From Stappia indica (GTDB lineage: Bacteria; Pseudomonadota; Alphaproteobacteria; Rhizobiales; Stappiaceae): DNA of 64,000 bases. Where the stretch lies: assembly GCF_009789575.1 (NCBI RefSeq), contig NZ_CP046908.1:4183001-4247000 (forward strand), in the 5' to 3' direction. The notes beneath the pieces are model-generated. The model was given only the letters and a program-made list of their open reading frames with translations, did no database searches and had not been told where the DNA came from. Positions within the stretch are counted from its first letter, which is position 1, and every line of letters begins with the position of its first letter. Below are positions 17,114-26,073 of this stretch, in pieces. The translations under genes were made by a program, and so were the position numbers.

Positions 17114-17551
17114 ATGATCGATGAAATTGCCGGTATCACGCGCGCCGACGAGGCGCGGGGACAAACCGTCTGGCACATACTGGGCCAGACCTACACACTG
17201 AAGCAGGTGAGCGAGAGTTCGATCGCTTGGCATGCCTTGTTTCCGGCAGGAACCTTCGTGCCTCCTCACGTGCACCACACGCAAGAAGAATACATTTACG
17301 TCCTGACAGGGCGCTACAACCTGTTGCTGGACGGCCGGGAGCAGATTGCCGAACCGGGGGACCTGGTGCGCATGCCGCGGGGAATGCCGCACGGGATCTT
17401 CAACAAGACAGACGCCGACGCGACGAGCCTGTTCTGGGCCTCGCCGACCAGCAAGCTCGAGCAGCTTTTCCGGAACATCGACAGGGTTCCCGACCCGGCG
17501 GAGGTGGTGCGCATTTGCGCCGACTTCGACGTGGATTTCCTCCCCCTGTAG
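17114..17551 (+). CDS. Single-domain cupin protein
   Basis: 145 residues. Cupin motif 1 is PPHVHHTQEEYIYVLTG (metal ligands His52, His54 or His55, Glu59) and motif 2 is PGDLVRMPRGMPHGIFN. These proteins bind a divalent metal and act as dioxygenases, isomerases or small-molecule binders. It follows the monooxygenase gene by 35 bp, so it is likely to handle the product of that reaction. The precise function is unknown. Confidence 0.88.
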   Translation: MIDEIAGITRADEARGQTVWHILGQTYTLKQVSESSIAWHALFPAGTFVPPHVHHTQEEYIYVLTGRYNLLLDGREQIAEPGDLVRMPRGMPHGIFNKTDADATSLFWASPTSKLEQLFRNIDRVPDPAEVVRICADFDVDFLPL

Positions 17552-17581
17552 CGCTGGTGCAGTCAAGAAGAAAACCGTCGC

Positions 17582-17630
17582 CGGCGGCCACGTCACGCAA
17601 GAGCCGTGGCGTGGCCGCCGTCTTCGTTTC
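17582..17630 (+). terminator. Probable terminator of the monooxygenase-cupin operon
   Basis: A perfect 11 bp stem (CGGCGGCCACG at 17582-17592 with its complement at 17610-17620), 17-base loop, then TCTTCGTTTC. The T tract is broken, so termination may be partial. Confidence 0.6.
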
Positions 17631-17666
17631 CATAGCCTCGAACCGGGTTCTGCAAAGGAGATATCC

Positions 17667-17873
17667 ATGGCTCCCGTGCACGACGACGACGCTTCAAAGA
17701 GCCCTGATGACACTCCTTGCGGTGAGCAGCACCGTGCGCCGCGTTTCAGCATCGAAGAGATCAAGCGGCGGCGCCGGAACGGTCAGCAGTCTCGTTCCTT
17801 CAGCGACATCATCGACAAGGCTCTCGTCGAGCATGCCGAGACGCTGAGGAGGCTCGGCGAGCAGCATGTCTGA
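17667..17873 (+). CDS. Small hypothetical protein
   Basis: 68 residues with a strong ribosome site (AAAGGAG, six bases before ATG). The sequence is hydrophilic with a basic stretch (FSIEEIKRRRRNGQQSRSF) and then an amphipathic helix (SDIIDKALVEHAETLRRLGEQ). I do not recognise the family. A ribbon-helix-helix or short regulatory role is possible but not demonstrable. It follows the cupin terminator and precedes a gene-poor stretch inside the island. Confidence 0.55.
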   Translation: MAPVHDDDASKSPDDTPCGEQHRAPRFSIEEIKRRRRNGQQSRSFSDIIDKALVEHAETLRRLGEQHV

Positions 17874-18373
17874 GCCTGTTCGGCTCGAGATCAGTGACAG
17901 TCACCAGCGGGAGGGAGGGGGTTTTCGTTAGGCTTCCCGCTTGCTCTTTGGCTTGGATCTGTCTTTGGACAGCTGCTGTTTGGCGCGTGAAGGGTCGCTC
18001 ATTGAGGGTGACTGGGGGACTGCGAGATCCCGCTGCACATTGAGCATTAAAGCGTCTCGATGCCCTTTGCGAGGTGAGGGGCCAGCCTCGACCATATGCG
18101 GAAATTTATCGGCCATTCGGTATGCGACAACGAGCCGTGTTGCGCAGCCGATTGCACCGATCGGACCGTCGTGCGGCACCAGACTGGAAGTCCCTCTGGT
18201 CAAGGCATGGCGGCTGCAGGCGAAATTTACCTTTCCCGACAACCCGCCTTTGACTGACATCAAATGGTTGTGCACGCGGGTGCTCTAAGCGTGCAGTATG
18301 CAAAGCATGATCGGCGCCGTGCAGGCGCAGGCCGATATGGCGCCACACGTTTTCTGTTTGCGAGGGGCTTTCG
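17874..18373. other. 500 bp island stretch without a confident gene
   Basis: Lower GC than its surroundings. A 115-codon frame on the minus strand (17928-18275) and a similar one on the plus strand are open, but neither shows a recognisable domain or a convincing ribosome site. It probably holds decayed sequence plus the promoter for the exporter operon at 18374. Confidence 0.4.
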
Positions 18374-19354
18374 ATGAAGTGGAAACAGGTCATCGCCGCG
18401 ACGGCTCTGATCGCGGTTGTCGCAGGCGGGTTCTATCTGTGGCGCACGATGAACACCGAGAAACTGCCCGACGGCATCGCGTCTTCGAACGGCAGGATCG
18501 AAGCGGAGCGCGTCGACGTCGCCACCAAGATGGCCGGGCGCGTGACGGAAGTCCTGGTCAGCGAAGGCGATATGGTCGAGGCCGGGCAGCTCGTTGCACG
18601 CATGGATGTGTCGGAACTCAACGCCCGGCTCGCCCAGGCTCGCGCCACGGTCGCGCAGGCCGAGCAGGGTCTGCGCCAGTCCGAAGCGCAGGTCGCCTTG
18701 TACGAGGCCAAGCGTGACCTCGCCGAAAAGGAGCACCAGCGCACCGTCGCGCTGGTCGAGCGGCAGGTGAGCTCGCAGGAGCTGGCCGACCAGCGGCGCA
18801 CCGCACTCGACACCGCCGTGGCGGGGGTGGAAGCGGCCAAGGCCGGCGTCGAACTGGCCAAGGCCACCATCGAGTCGGCCAAGGCTGCGGTCGCCCAGCT
18901 CGAAGCCATTCTCGACGACACCCAGCTGCGCGCGCCCCGTGGCGGCCGGGTCCAGTACCTTTTGGCCCGCGAAGGCGAGGTGCTCGGCGCCGGCGGCAAG
19001 GTGCTCACGCTCACCGATCTGACCGATATCTACATGACCATTTTCCTGCCGGCGCGCGATGCCGGTCTGCTCCAGGTCGGCAGCGAAGCGCGCCTGATCC
19101 TCGACCCCATTCCCGATTACGTCATTCCGGCGAGCGTCACCTTCGTCGCCAGCAATGCCCAGTTCACACCGAAGTCGGTGGAAACGTCCGACGAGCGCGA
19201 GAACCTGATGTTTCGGGTGAAGCTGTCCATCCCGAAGGATCTTCTGGTCAGGTACCAGGACCGCGCCAAGGCCGGTGTCGCAGGCGTTGGCTATGTGCGG
19301 ACCGACCCTGCCGTCGCCTGGCCGGACTTCCTGGAGGTCAAGCTGCCGCAATGA
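18374..19354 (+). CDS. HlyD-family periplasmic adaptor (YhiI/YbhG-like)
   Basis: 326 residues. One N-terminal membrane anchor (about 7-23), split lipoyl-like domain (IEAERVDVATKMAGRVTEV, later LRAPRGGRVQYLLAREGEV) around a long coiled coil (about 75-185), then a beta-barrel region. It acts as the adaptor linking the inner-membrane ABC transporter to the outer envelope. Its stop overlaps the start of the ABC gene (ATGA), forming an operon of the yhiI-rbbA-yhhJ type. The exported substrate is unknown. Confidence 0.9.
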   Translation: MKWKQVIAATALIAVVAGGFYLWRTMNTEKLPDGIASSNGRIEAERVDVATKMAGRVTEVLVSEGDMVEAGQLVARMDVSELNARLAQARATVAQAEQGLRQSEAQVALYEAKRDLAEKEHQRTVALVERQVSSQELADQRRTALDTAVAGVEAAKAGVELAKATIESAKAAVAQLEAILDDTQLRAPRGGRVQYLLAREGEVLGAGGKVLTLTDLTDIYMTIFLPARDAGLLQVGSEARLILDPIPDYVIPASVTFVASNAQFTPKSVETSDERENLMFRVKLSIPKDLLVRYQDRAKAGVAGVGYVRTDPAVAWPDFLEVKLPQ

Positions 19355-22107
19355 CTGGAGAACCGGCCGCCAGGCTGCAGGGCGTAACGCATCGTTACGG
19401 CGGGATCGCAGCCCTTTGCGATGTCACGCTCGACATTCCGGCCGGCTGCATGGCCGGCCTGATAGGCCCGGACGGGGTCGGCAAGTCGACCCTGCTGGCG
19501 ATCGTGTCCGGTGTCCGCCGCATCCAGTCGGGTTCCGTGACGGTGTTCGGCGGCGATATGGCCGGCACGGCCCATCGCCGGGCCTGCAGCCGGCGCGTCG
19601 CCTATATGCCCCAGGGGCTCGGCCGCAATCTCTATCCGACCCTGTCGGTCCGCGAAAACCTCGATTTCTTCGGGCGGCTCTTCGCGCAGTCGGAGGCGGA
19701 GCGCGCCGAGCGGATCCATGCGCTGCTGGAAGCCACCGGCCTTGCGCCGTTTCCCGATCGCCCGGCGGGCAAGCTTTCCGGCGGCATGAAGCAGAAACTG
19801 TCGCTCTGCTCCGCTCTCATCCACGATCCGGATCTTCTGATCCTCGATGAGCCCACCACCGGCATCGATCCGCTCTCGCGCGAGCAGTTCTGGGAGCTGA
19901 TCGCCAGCATCCGGCGCGACCGCCCGCACATGAGCGTCGTCGTTGCCACCGCCTATATGGAGGAGGCCGAACGCTTCGACTGGCTGGCCGCCATGATGGA
20001 TGGGCGGATCATCGCTGAGGGCACGCCCGAGGCGCTCCGGCAAGCTGCCGGTGTCTCGACGCTGGAGGCTGCGTTCGTTGCCATGCTGCCGGAAGCCGAG
20101 CGGCGCGGGCACCGCACCGTCGAGGTGCCGCCGCGCGTGCCGATGGAGGGGCCTCCGGCGATCGAGGCGCACGGCCTGACCTGCCGCTTCGGCGACTTCA
20201 CCGCCGTCGACCATGTGAGTTTTGAGATCGAGCGCGGCGAAATCTTCGGCTTTCTGGGATCGAATGGCTGCGGCAAGTCGACCACGATGAAGATGCTGAC
20301 CGGGCTTTTGCCGGCAACCGAGGGCGATGCGCTGCTGTTCGGCGAGACGCTGAACGCGAGCGACATGGCCACCCGGCGCCGCGTCGGCTACATGTCGCAG
20401 TCCTTCTCGCTCTATTCCGAGCTGACGGTGCGCCAGAACCTGGAACTGCACGCGGCCCTCTACCGTCTCGCCCCCGAAACGCGCGCCGCCCGCATCGAGG
20501 AAATGCTGAGCACCTTCGACCTGCGGGGCGAGGCGGACATGCGGCCGAACGGACTGCCGCTCGGCATCAAGCAGCGGCTGCAGCTTGCCGTGGCGCTGAT
20601 CCACAAGCCGGAAGTCCTCATCCTCGATGAGCCCACCTCCGGCGTCGATCCGGTCGCACGGGACATTTTCTGGCAGTACCTGATCGACCTGTCGCGCAAT
20701 CAGGGCGTGACGATCTTCATCTCGACCCATTTCATGAACGAGGCGGAGCGGTGCGACCGCATCTCGCTGATGCATGCCGGCAAGGTGCTGGCCGTCGGCG
20801 CGCCCGACGAGCTGACCCGCAACAGGGGCGCGGCCAGCCTGAACGACGCCTTCATCGACATTCTGCGCGAAGCGTCCGGTCAGGACGTCTCACCGGAACC
20901 GGTCAAGGCAGCTCCGGTCTCCGGACCCGAAACTGCGGCCCTGCGGCCGGCTCCGGCACCCATCGCCGACGCAGGCGGATTTTTCAGCCCGTCGCGCCTT
21001 TGGGCGTTTGCCCGCCGCGAAACGATGGAATTGCTGCGCGATCCCATGCGGCTGGTCTTTGCCTTTTTCGGGCCGGTCATCCTCATGCTGACCTTCGGTT
21101 ACGGCATTTCGCTGGATGTTCAGAACCTGCCCTACGCGGTGCTGGACCGCGACCAGTCCATGGAGAGCAGGACGCTGCTGGAGAGCTTCTCCGGCTCGCG
21201 CTATTTCGAGGAGCACGCACCGGCGACCAGCAGGCGGGATCTGCAACAACGCATGGTCGACGGCGAAATCAGCATCGGCATCGAGGTCCCGCCCGAGTTC
21301 GGACGCAAGCTCCTGCGCGGCGATACCCCCGAGATCGACGTGCTGATCGACGGAGCGATGCCGTTCCGTGCGGAGACGGCGCGCGGCTATCTGCAGGGCC
21401 TGGCCCTTGGCTACTACGCCGACCAGATCGAGCGGCAGTTCGGCGAGGTGATCTCGCCCTATGCCACCGAGGTGGTCACCCGCTTCCGCTACAATCAGTC
21501 CTTCAAGAGCGTGTTCGCCATCGTGCCCTCGGTGATGATGCTCATGCTCGTCCTCATCCCCGCCATCATGACGGCAATGGGCGTGGTGCGCGAAAAGGAA
21601 ACCGGTTCGATCGCCAATTTCCGCTCGACGCCGGTAACGCGCAGCGAATTCCTGCTCGGCAAGCAGCTTCCCTATGTCGTCATCGCCTTCATCAGCTTCG
21701 CCAGCCTCGTCGCCATCGGCTATGTGGTTTTCGGCGTTCCCCTGAAGGGCTCTGCTGCAGCGCTCATTGTCGGAACGCTGTTCTACATCCTGGCGACAAC
21801 GGCCTTCGGCCTTTTGGTGTCGACCTTCACCAGGACGCAGGTGGCCGCCACCTTCGCCGCCGCGATCATCGCCATCATTCCCGCCGTCAATTTTTCCGGC
21901 CTTGTCGTGCCGGTCTCCTCGCTGTCGGGGAGCGGCCGGCTGCTCGGCCTGGCCTTTCCGTCCTCCTGGTATCAGCAGGTCAGCGTGGGCACCTTCACCA
22001 AGGGGTTGGGCTTCGCCGAGCTTTGGCACAATCACCTGGCACTGGCCGGTTTCGCGCTGTTCTTCACCGTCCTGTCGATCGCCATTCTGGACAAGCAGGA
22101 GGCATAG
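19351..22107 (+). CDS. rbbA: RbbA-type ABC exporter: two ATPase domains fused to a permease
   Basis: 918 residues. First ATPase domain: Walker A GPDGVGKST (residues 39-47; Asp41 replaces the usual Asn), signature LSGGMKQKL, Walker B LLILDEP. Second ATPase domain: GSNGCGKST, degenerate signature LPLGIKQRLQLAVAL as in RbbA proteins, Walker B VLILDEP. The C-terminal 370 residues are an ABC2-type permease with six membrane segments. RbbA in E. coli associates with ribosomes; whether this homologue does is unknown. It is coupled to the HlyD gene before it and followed one base later by a second permease. Confidence 0.9.
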   Translation: MTGEPAARLQGVTHRYGGIAALCDVTLDIPAGCMAGLIGPDGVGKSTLLAIVSGVRRIQSGSVTVFGGDMAGTAHRRACSRRVAYMPQGLGRNLYPTLSVRENLDFFGRLFAQSEAERAERIHALLEATGLAPFPDRPAGKLSGGMKQKLSLCSALIHDPDLLILDEPTTGIDPLSREQFWELIASIRRDRPHMSVVVATAYMEEAERFDWLAAMMDGRIIAEGTPEALRQAAGVSTLEAAFVAMLPEAERRGHRTVEVPPRVPMEGPPAIEAHGLTCRFGDFTAVDHVSFEIERGEIFGFLGSNGCGKSTTMKMLTGLLPATEGDALLFGETLNASDMATRRRVGYMSQSFSLYSELTVRQNLELHAALYRLAPETRAARIEEMLSTFDLRGEADMRPNGLPLGIKQRLQLAVALIHKPEVLILDEPTSGVDPVARDIFWQYLIDLSRNQGVTIFISTHFMNEAERCDRISLMHAGKVLAVGAPDELTRNRGAASLNDAFIDILREASGQDVSPEPVKAAPVSGPETAALRPAPAPIADAGGFFSPSRLWAFARRETMELLRDPMRLVFAFFGPVILMLTFGYGISLDVQNLPYAVLDRDQSMESRTLLESFSGSRYFEEHAPATSRRDLQQRMVDGEISIGIEVPPEFGRKLLRGDTPEIDVLIDGAMPFRAETARGYLQGLALGYYADQIERQFGEVISPYATEVVTRFRYNQSFKSVFAIVPSVMMLMLVLIPAIMTAMGVVREKETGSIANFRSTPVTRSEFLLGKQLPYVVIAFISFASLVAIGYVVFGVPLKGSAAALIVGTLFYILATTAFGLLVSTFTRTQVAATFAAAIIAIIPAVNFSGLVVPVSSLSGSGRLLGLAFPSSWYQQVSVGTFTKGLGFAELWHNHLALAGFALFFTVLSIAILDKQEA

Positions 22108-22108
22108 G

Positions 22109-23236
22109 ATGTTTCTGTGGCTCGCCAATGTCTATCGCCTCGGCGTCAAGGAACTCAGAAGCCTCGTCTTCGATCCTGTCCTGCTGCTGCTGATCGTCTA
22201 TGTCTTCACGCTGGCCATCTACGCCGTGGCGACAGGCGCCAAGCTGGAGGTGCAGAACGCTTCCGTCGCCTATGTCGACGAGGACCGCTCCGCCCTGTCC
22301 GGACGCATCGTCAGCGCCATTCTGCCGCCGGAATTCGATACCCCGGTGGAGATCTCCGCCGATCGGATCGATGCGAGCATGGACAGCGGCGCCTTTGTTT
22401 TCGTGCTGCGTTTTCCGCCGGATTTCGAAGCCGATCTGCTGGCCGGGCGCAAGCCCGAGATCCAGCTTAATGTCGACGCGACCGCCATGGCCCAGGCGGG
22501 CAACGGCACGGTATTCCTGCAGTCGATCATCCAGGCCGAGACCGCGAAGTTCCTGAGCGGCAACGAAGACGCCGCGGCGCTGCCGATCGACCTCGTCGTC
22601 CGCGCCATGTTCAACCCGAACCTCGACTCGAGCTGGTTCAACGCGGTGATGCAGGTCATCAACAACGTCACCATCCTCTCGGTTCTTCTGACCGGGGCTG
22701 CGCTGATCCGCGAACGCGAACACGGCACCATCGAGCACCTTCTGGTGATGCCGGTGAAACCGTCCGAGATCATGGTGGCGAAGATCTGGGCGAACGGGCT
22801 GGCCATCGTCGTGGCCGCCGTTCTGTCGCTGGTCTTTGTGGTGCAGCTTCTGCTGGGCGTGCCGATCCACGGGTCGATTGCCCTGTTCGTCTTCGGCGCC
22901 CTGATCTACATGATCTCGGTGACGGGGCTCGGCATCCTGATCGCCACTTTCACGACCTCGATGCCGCAGTTCGGCCTTCTCGCACTGCCGGTTCTGGTCG
23001 TCATGAACCTGCTTTCCGGCAGCACCACGCCCATGGAAAGCATGCCCGAATGGCTCCAGGCGATCATGCAGGCGTCGCCCTCGACCCATTTCGTTGCCTT
23101 TGCCCAGGCCATTCTCTACCGCGGCGCGGGGCTGACAACCGTGTGGCCGTCAATCGTCGCCATGACGGTCCTGAGTGTGATTTTCTTCGTCATCGCCCTG
23201 TCGCGCTTCCGCACGACCATGGCCGGTGCGCGCTGA
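22109..23236 (+). CDS. ABC2-type permease (YhhJ-like)
   Basis: 375 residues, N-terminal membrane segment, large extracytoplasmic domain (about 45-175), then five membrane helices including the conserved EREHGTIEHLLVMPVKPSEIM loop. It should pair with the permease half of the RbbA-like protein to form the translocation path. Starts one base after the rbbA stop. The island boundary lies only 20 bp beyond its stop codon. Confidence 0.9.
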   Translation: MFLWLANVYRLGVKELRSLVFDPVLLLLIVYVFTLAIYAVATGAKLEVQNASVAYVDEDRSALSGRIVSAILPPEFDTPVEISADRIDASMDSGAFVFVLRFPPDFEADLLAGRKPEIQLNVDATAMAQAGNGTVFLQSIIQAETAKFLSGNEDAAALPIDLVVRAMFNPNLDSSWFNAVMQVINNVTILSVLLTGAALIREREHGTIEHLLVMPVKPSEIMVAKIWANGLAIVVAAVLSLVFVVQLLLGVPIHGSIALFVFGALIYMISVTGLGILIATFTTSMPQFGLLALPVLVVMNLLSGSTTPMESMPEWLQAIMQASPSTHFVAFAQAILYRGAGLTTVWPSIVAMTVLSVIFFVIALSRFRTTMAGAR

Positions 23237-23256
23237 ATGCGACACCAGCGTGGGCA

Positions 23257-23292
23257 GGGAGTTTGAATCTCTCCACCAGCACTATTCTCTCT
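23257..23292 (+). other. attR-like degenerate copy of the tRNA-Thr 3' end
   Basis: The 36 bases from 23257 align with the T arm, acceptor 3' strand and downstream flank of tRNA-Thr (12665-12700), matching at about 29 positions, including an unbroken CTCTCC and the AGCAC block. No other part of a tRNA is present. Paired with the tRNA and the adjacent integrase remnant it delimits a 10.6 kb island. Confidence 0.6.
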
Positions 23293-23326
23293 GCATTTTC
23301 CGATGTTTCAGCGCCGGGGCGGCCGG

Positions 23327-24208
23327 CTATCGGCTGTCGTGCCGTGCGATATGCCGCTCCGCCGTTTCGCGCAGCACCGCACAAAGGTCGGCTGCGGCCG
23401 GGGCAGGGTCCTGCGCGCTCAGCAGCCTCACCTCTATCGGCGGCAGGTCCGGCAAACCCGGCTCGTGACGGTCGATCTCCCGCAGGCCTTCAGGAATGCG
23501 GTGCCGCGTCCGCGCCGTGAGCCCATGGCCGGTGCGCAGCGCGGCCCACAGCCCGGGAAGGCTCGGCGTCGTCAGCGCCAGCCGCCAGGCTCGTCCCGCC
23601 TGGTCGAGGCCGCGCAGCGCTGTCTGGCGAAACAGGCAGGGATGGTCGAACAGCACGAGCGGCAGCGGAGTTTCCGCCGCCTGGCTGCCCTTCGCGCCGA
23701 TCCACACCAGCGGCAGCGTGGCGATCCGCTCGCCCTGGCCGTCGGACCCTTGCGGAAAGAAGGCGAGGGCGGCATCGAGCTGCCCGGCGCGCACCTCCTG
23801 CGCCAGCGCGTGGTTGCGGCCGGCGCGCACTTCCACATGGGTGCCGGGATGCCGCTCGGCGAAGGCCTGCAGCGCATCCGGCATCACGTCCTCGAAGAAG
23901 TCCTGCGGCAACCCGAGCCGGATCGCGGCCGGCTGCGCCGCGGTGCCCAGCCGCTCCAGCGCCGCATCGTTCAGCGCCAGGATCCGCCTTGCGTGGGCGA
24001 GCAGCATCTCGCCGGCCTCCGTCGGAACCAGGCCGCGGCCGCTGCGGCGGAACAGTACCTGGCCGGTCTGCTGCTCCAGCTTCTTCAGATGCATGCTGAT
24101 CGCCGATTGCGAGCGACCCAGCGCGGTGGCGGCCCGCGCGAAACTGCCGAACTCTACCCCTGCGACCATGCTGCGCAGCGCGTCCATGTCGAGATTGGCC
24201 CTGATCAT
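23327..24208 (-). CDS. LysR-family transcriptional regulator
   Basis: 293 residues. An N-terminal winged helix-turn-helix (DMDALRSMVAGVEFGSFARAATALGRSQSAISMHLKKLEQQ) spans residues 6-65 and a periplasmic-binding-like effector domain follows. It is divergent from the beta-hydroxyacid dehydrogenase at 24305; the 96 bp gap is AT-rich (ATTATCTGATATTCTGAAT), where a LysR box would be expected. It probably regulates that dehydrogenase. The ligand is unknown. Confidence 0.88.
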   Translation of the reverse strand: MIRANLDMDALRSMVAGVEFGSFARAATALGRSQSAISMHLKKLEQQTGQVLFRRSGRGLVPTEAGEMLLAHARRILALNDAALERLGTAAQPAAIRLGLPQDFFEDVMPDALQAFAERHPGTHVEVRAGRNHALAQEVRAGQLDAALAFFPQGSDGQGERIATLPLVWIGAKGSQAAETPLPLVLFDHPCLFRQTALRGLDQAGRAWRLALTTPSLPGLWAALRTGHGLTARTRHRIPEGLREIDRHEPGLPDLPPIEVRLLSAQDPAPAAADLCAVLRETAERHIARHDSR

Positions 24209-24304
24209 CCCGAAATCCTGAAGAGTGGATCCAGCATTATCTGATATTCTGAATTCGTATCCAGAGCTAGCCTTCGCGCATGTCCGGCAGAGGAGGGCGT
24301 GGGA

Positions 24305-25192
24305 ATGCGTATCGGGTTCATCGGGCTTGGCGTGATGGGACAGCAGATGGCGCTCAATCTGGCGAAGGCAGGCGCCGATCTGCTGGTGTGGAACCGCACC
24401 GGCGAACGCTGCGAACCCTTGCGCAAGGCCGGCGCGAGCGTTGCGGCAAGCGCTGCCGACGTGTTTCGCGACGCGCAGGTGGTCATCCTGATGATGGCGA
24501 ACGCCGCGGCCAGCGATGCGGTGCTCGGCCGGGGCACGGAAGGCTTCGCCGGTAACGTCGCGGGGCGGCTGATCGTGTCGATGGGCACCAGCGCGCCCGA
24601 TTGGTCGCGTGCGCTGGACGCCGACATCCGCGCGGCCGGGGGGCGCTATGTCGAGGCGCCGGTCTCCGGCTCCCGCGTGCCGGCGGAGGAGGGCCAACTG
24701 GTCGGCATGCTGGCCGGCGGCGACGACGATGTCGCGATGCTGCGCGAGCTGTTGCGCCCGGTCTGCCGCGAGACGGTTCCCTGCGGCGCGGTGCCAGGTG
24801 CGCTCACCATGAAGCTCTCGGTCAACCTGTTCCTGATCACCATGGTCGCCGGCCTTGCCGAGGCCTTCCATTTCGCCGAGCGGCAGGGCGCGGATCTGCA
24901 ACGTTTTCAAGCGGTTCTGGATGCCGGACCGATGGCCAGCGCCGTCTCCCGGATCAAGCTCGCCAAGCTGTGCGCCGGCGACTTCTCGGTGCAGGCGGCT
25001 ATCTCCGACGTGAAGATGAACAGCGGGCTCGTCGCCGAGGCCGCGCGCGGCGCCGGGATCGCCGCGCCTTTGCTCGATGCGGCCGACGCGCTTTTCACCG
25101 AGGCGGAGGGGCTGGGCCTCGGGGCGCTGGACATGGCCGCCGTGGTTCGGGCGATTGCGGCCCGCAGCGACGGCGGGCCGTGGGGCGCCTGA
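24305..25192 (+). CDS. Beta-hydroxyacid dehydrogenase (3-hydroxyisobutyrate dehydrogenase family)
   Basis: 295 residues from the ATG at 24305, seven bases after AGGAGGG. Rossmann signature [16 protein letters not shown] at the N-terminus, substrate-binding [17 protein letters not shown] around residues 115-130, catalytic Lys in the MKLSVNLFL segment. Such enzymes oxidise beta- or gamma-hydroxyacids, or reduce semialdehydes, with NAD(P). It ends back to back with the enoyl-CoA hydratase gene (TGA|TCA). The substrate is unknown. Confidence 0.88.
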   Translation: MRIGFIGLGVMGQQMALNLAKAGADLLVWNRTGERCEPLRKAGASVAASAADVFRDAQVVILMMANAAASDAVLGRGTEGFAGNVAGRLIVSMGTSAPDWSRALDADIRAAGGRYVEAPVSGSRVPAEEGQLVGMLAGGDDDVAMLRELLRPVCRETVPCGAVPGALTMKLSVNLFLITMVAGLAEAFHFAERQGADLQRFQAVLDAGPMASAVSRIKLAKLCAGDFSVQAAISDVKMNSGLVAEAARGAGIAAPLLDAADALFTEAEGLGLGALDMAAVVRAIAARSDGGPWGA

Positions 25193-25984
25193 TCAGGTGC
25201 CGGAATAGACCGGCACCCGCCGCTCGGCCCAGGCGCTGAGGCCTTCGTGAATGTCGTTCGTCGCCACCATCCGGGCGAACTGCTCGCCCTCCGCGACCAG
25301 CCCTTCGGCGATGGTCATGTTGAGGCCGCGGGTGACGGCGGAGATGATGCCGGCGGCCGCCAGCGGCGAGTGGCGCAGGATCCGGCGGGCGAGGGCGCGG
25401 GCGCGGCTCATCACCTCGCCGGGCGGCACGACGGCATTGACCAGGCCCAGTTCCAGCGCCCGCTCGGGCGTGAAGGGATCGCCGGTCAGAAGCAGCTCCA
25501 GCGCCCGTTTTCGCCCGGAAAGCCTAGGCAAACGCTGGGTTCCGCCGAAGGTCGGCGGGATACCGATGGCGATTTCCGGCTTGGCGAAACGGGCCTCGCT
25601 GCTGGCGACGGCCAGGTGCGCGGCCTCGGTGATCTCGCAGCCGCCGCCATAGGCGAGGCCGTTGACCGCAACGATCACCGGCTTGGGAAACGCCTCCAGC
25701 CGCGCGGTCATCGCCTGGCCGCGGCGGACGAAATCGCGCACCGCGCGGGCCGGGCCGAGCTTGACGCTCTCGTGAAACTGCGGAATGTCGCCGCCGGCCG
25801 AAAAGGCGCGCTCGCCGGCGCCGGTCAGGATCACCGCGCCGACGCGCGGGTCGAACTCGATTTCCTCCAGCCGTTCGAGCAGCCGGTCGGCCATTTCGTA
25901 GTTGATCGCGTTGAGCTTGTCCGGGCGGTTCAGGGTCAAGGTGGCGATGCCGTCGTCGATATCGCACAGCACGGTGTCGGACAT
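25193..25984 (-). CDS. Enoyl-CoA hydratase/isomerase family protein
   Basis: 263 residues, crotonase fold. Oxyanion-hole residues occur in AFSAGGDI (about residue 63) and YGGGCEITEAAHL (about 110-122), the latter carrying an acidic residue at a usual catalytic position. It has a good ribosome site (GAGGAG). It may be transcribed after the LysR gene 89 bp upstream. The CoA substrate cannot be told from sequence; C-terminal AERRVPVYSG is normal for the family. Confidence 0.9.
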   Translation of the reverse strand: MSDTVLCDIDDGIATLTLNRPDKLNAINYEMADRLLERLEEIEFDPRVGAVILTGAGERAFSAGGDIPQFHESVKLGPARAVRDFVRRGQAMTARLEAFPKPVIVAVNGLAYGGGCEITEAAHLAVASSEARFAKPEIAIGIPPTFGGTQRLPRLSGRKRALELLLTGDPFTPERALELGLVNAVVPPGEVMSRARALARRILRHSPLAAAGIISAVTRGLNMTIAEGLVAEGEQFARMVATNDIHEGLSAWAERRVPVYSGT

Positions 25985-26073
25985 GGGGATCTCCTCGTGG
26001 GTCCAGTCTCGCCATGCTGGATCGTCTGACGGCCGGACACAAACGAGGAAACCTCGCTTCAAGTGAGCCAAAT

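Noticed and set aside
17928-18275. A 115-codon minus-strand frame in the island gap
   Set aside because: No domain, no convincing ribosome site, and a similar length is open on the other strand; not annotated as a gene.
23257-23292. A second functional tRNA at the island's right end
   Set aside because: Only the T arm and acceptor 3' strand are present, with mismatches; no D or anticodon arm precedes it.
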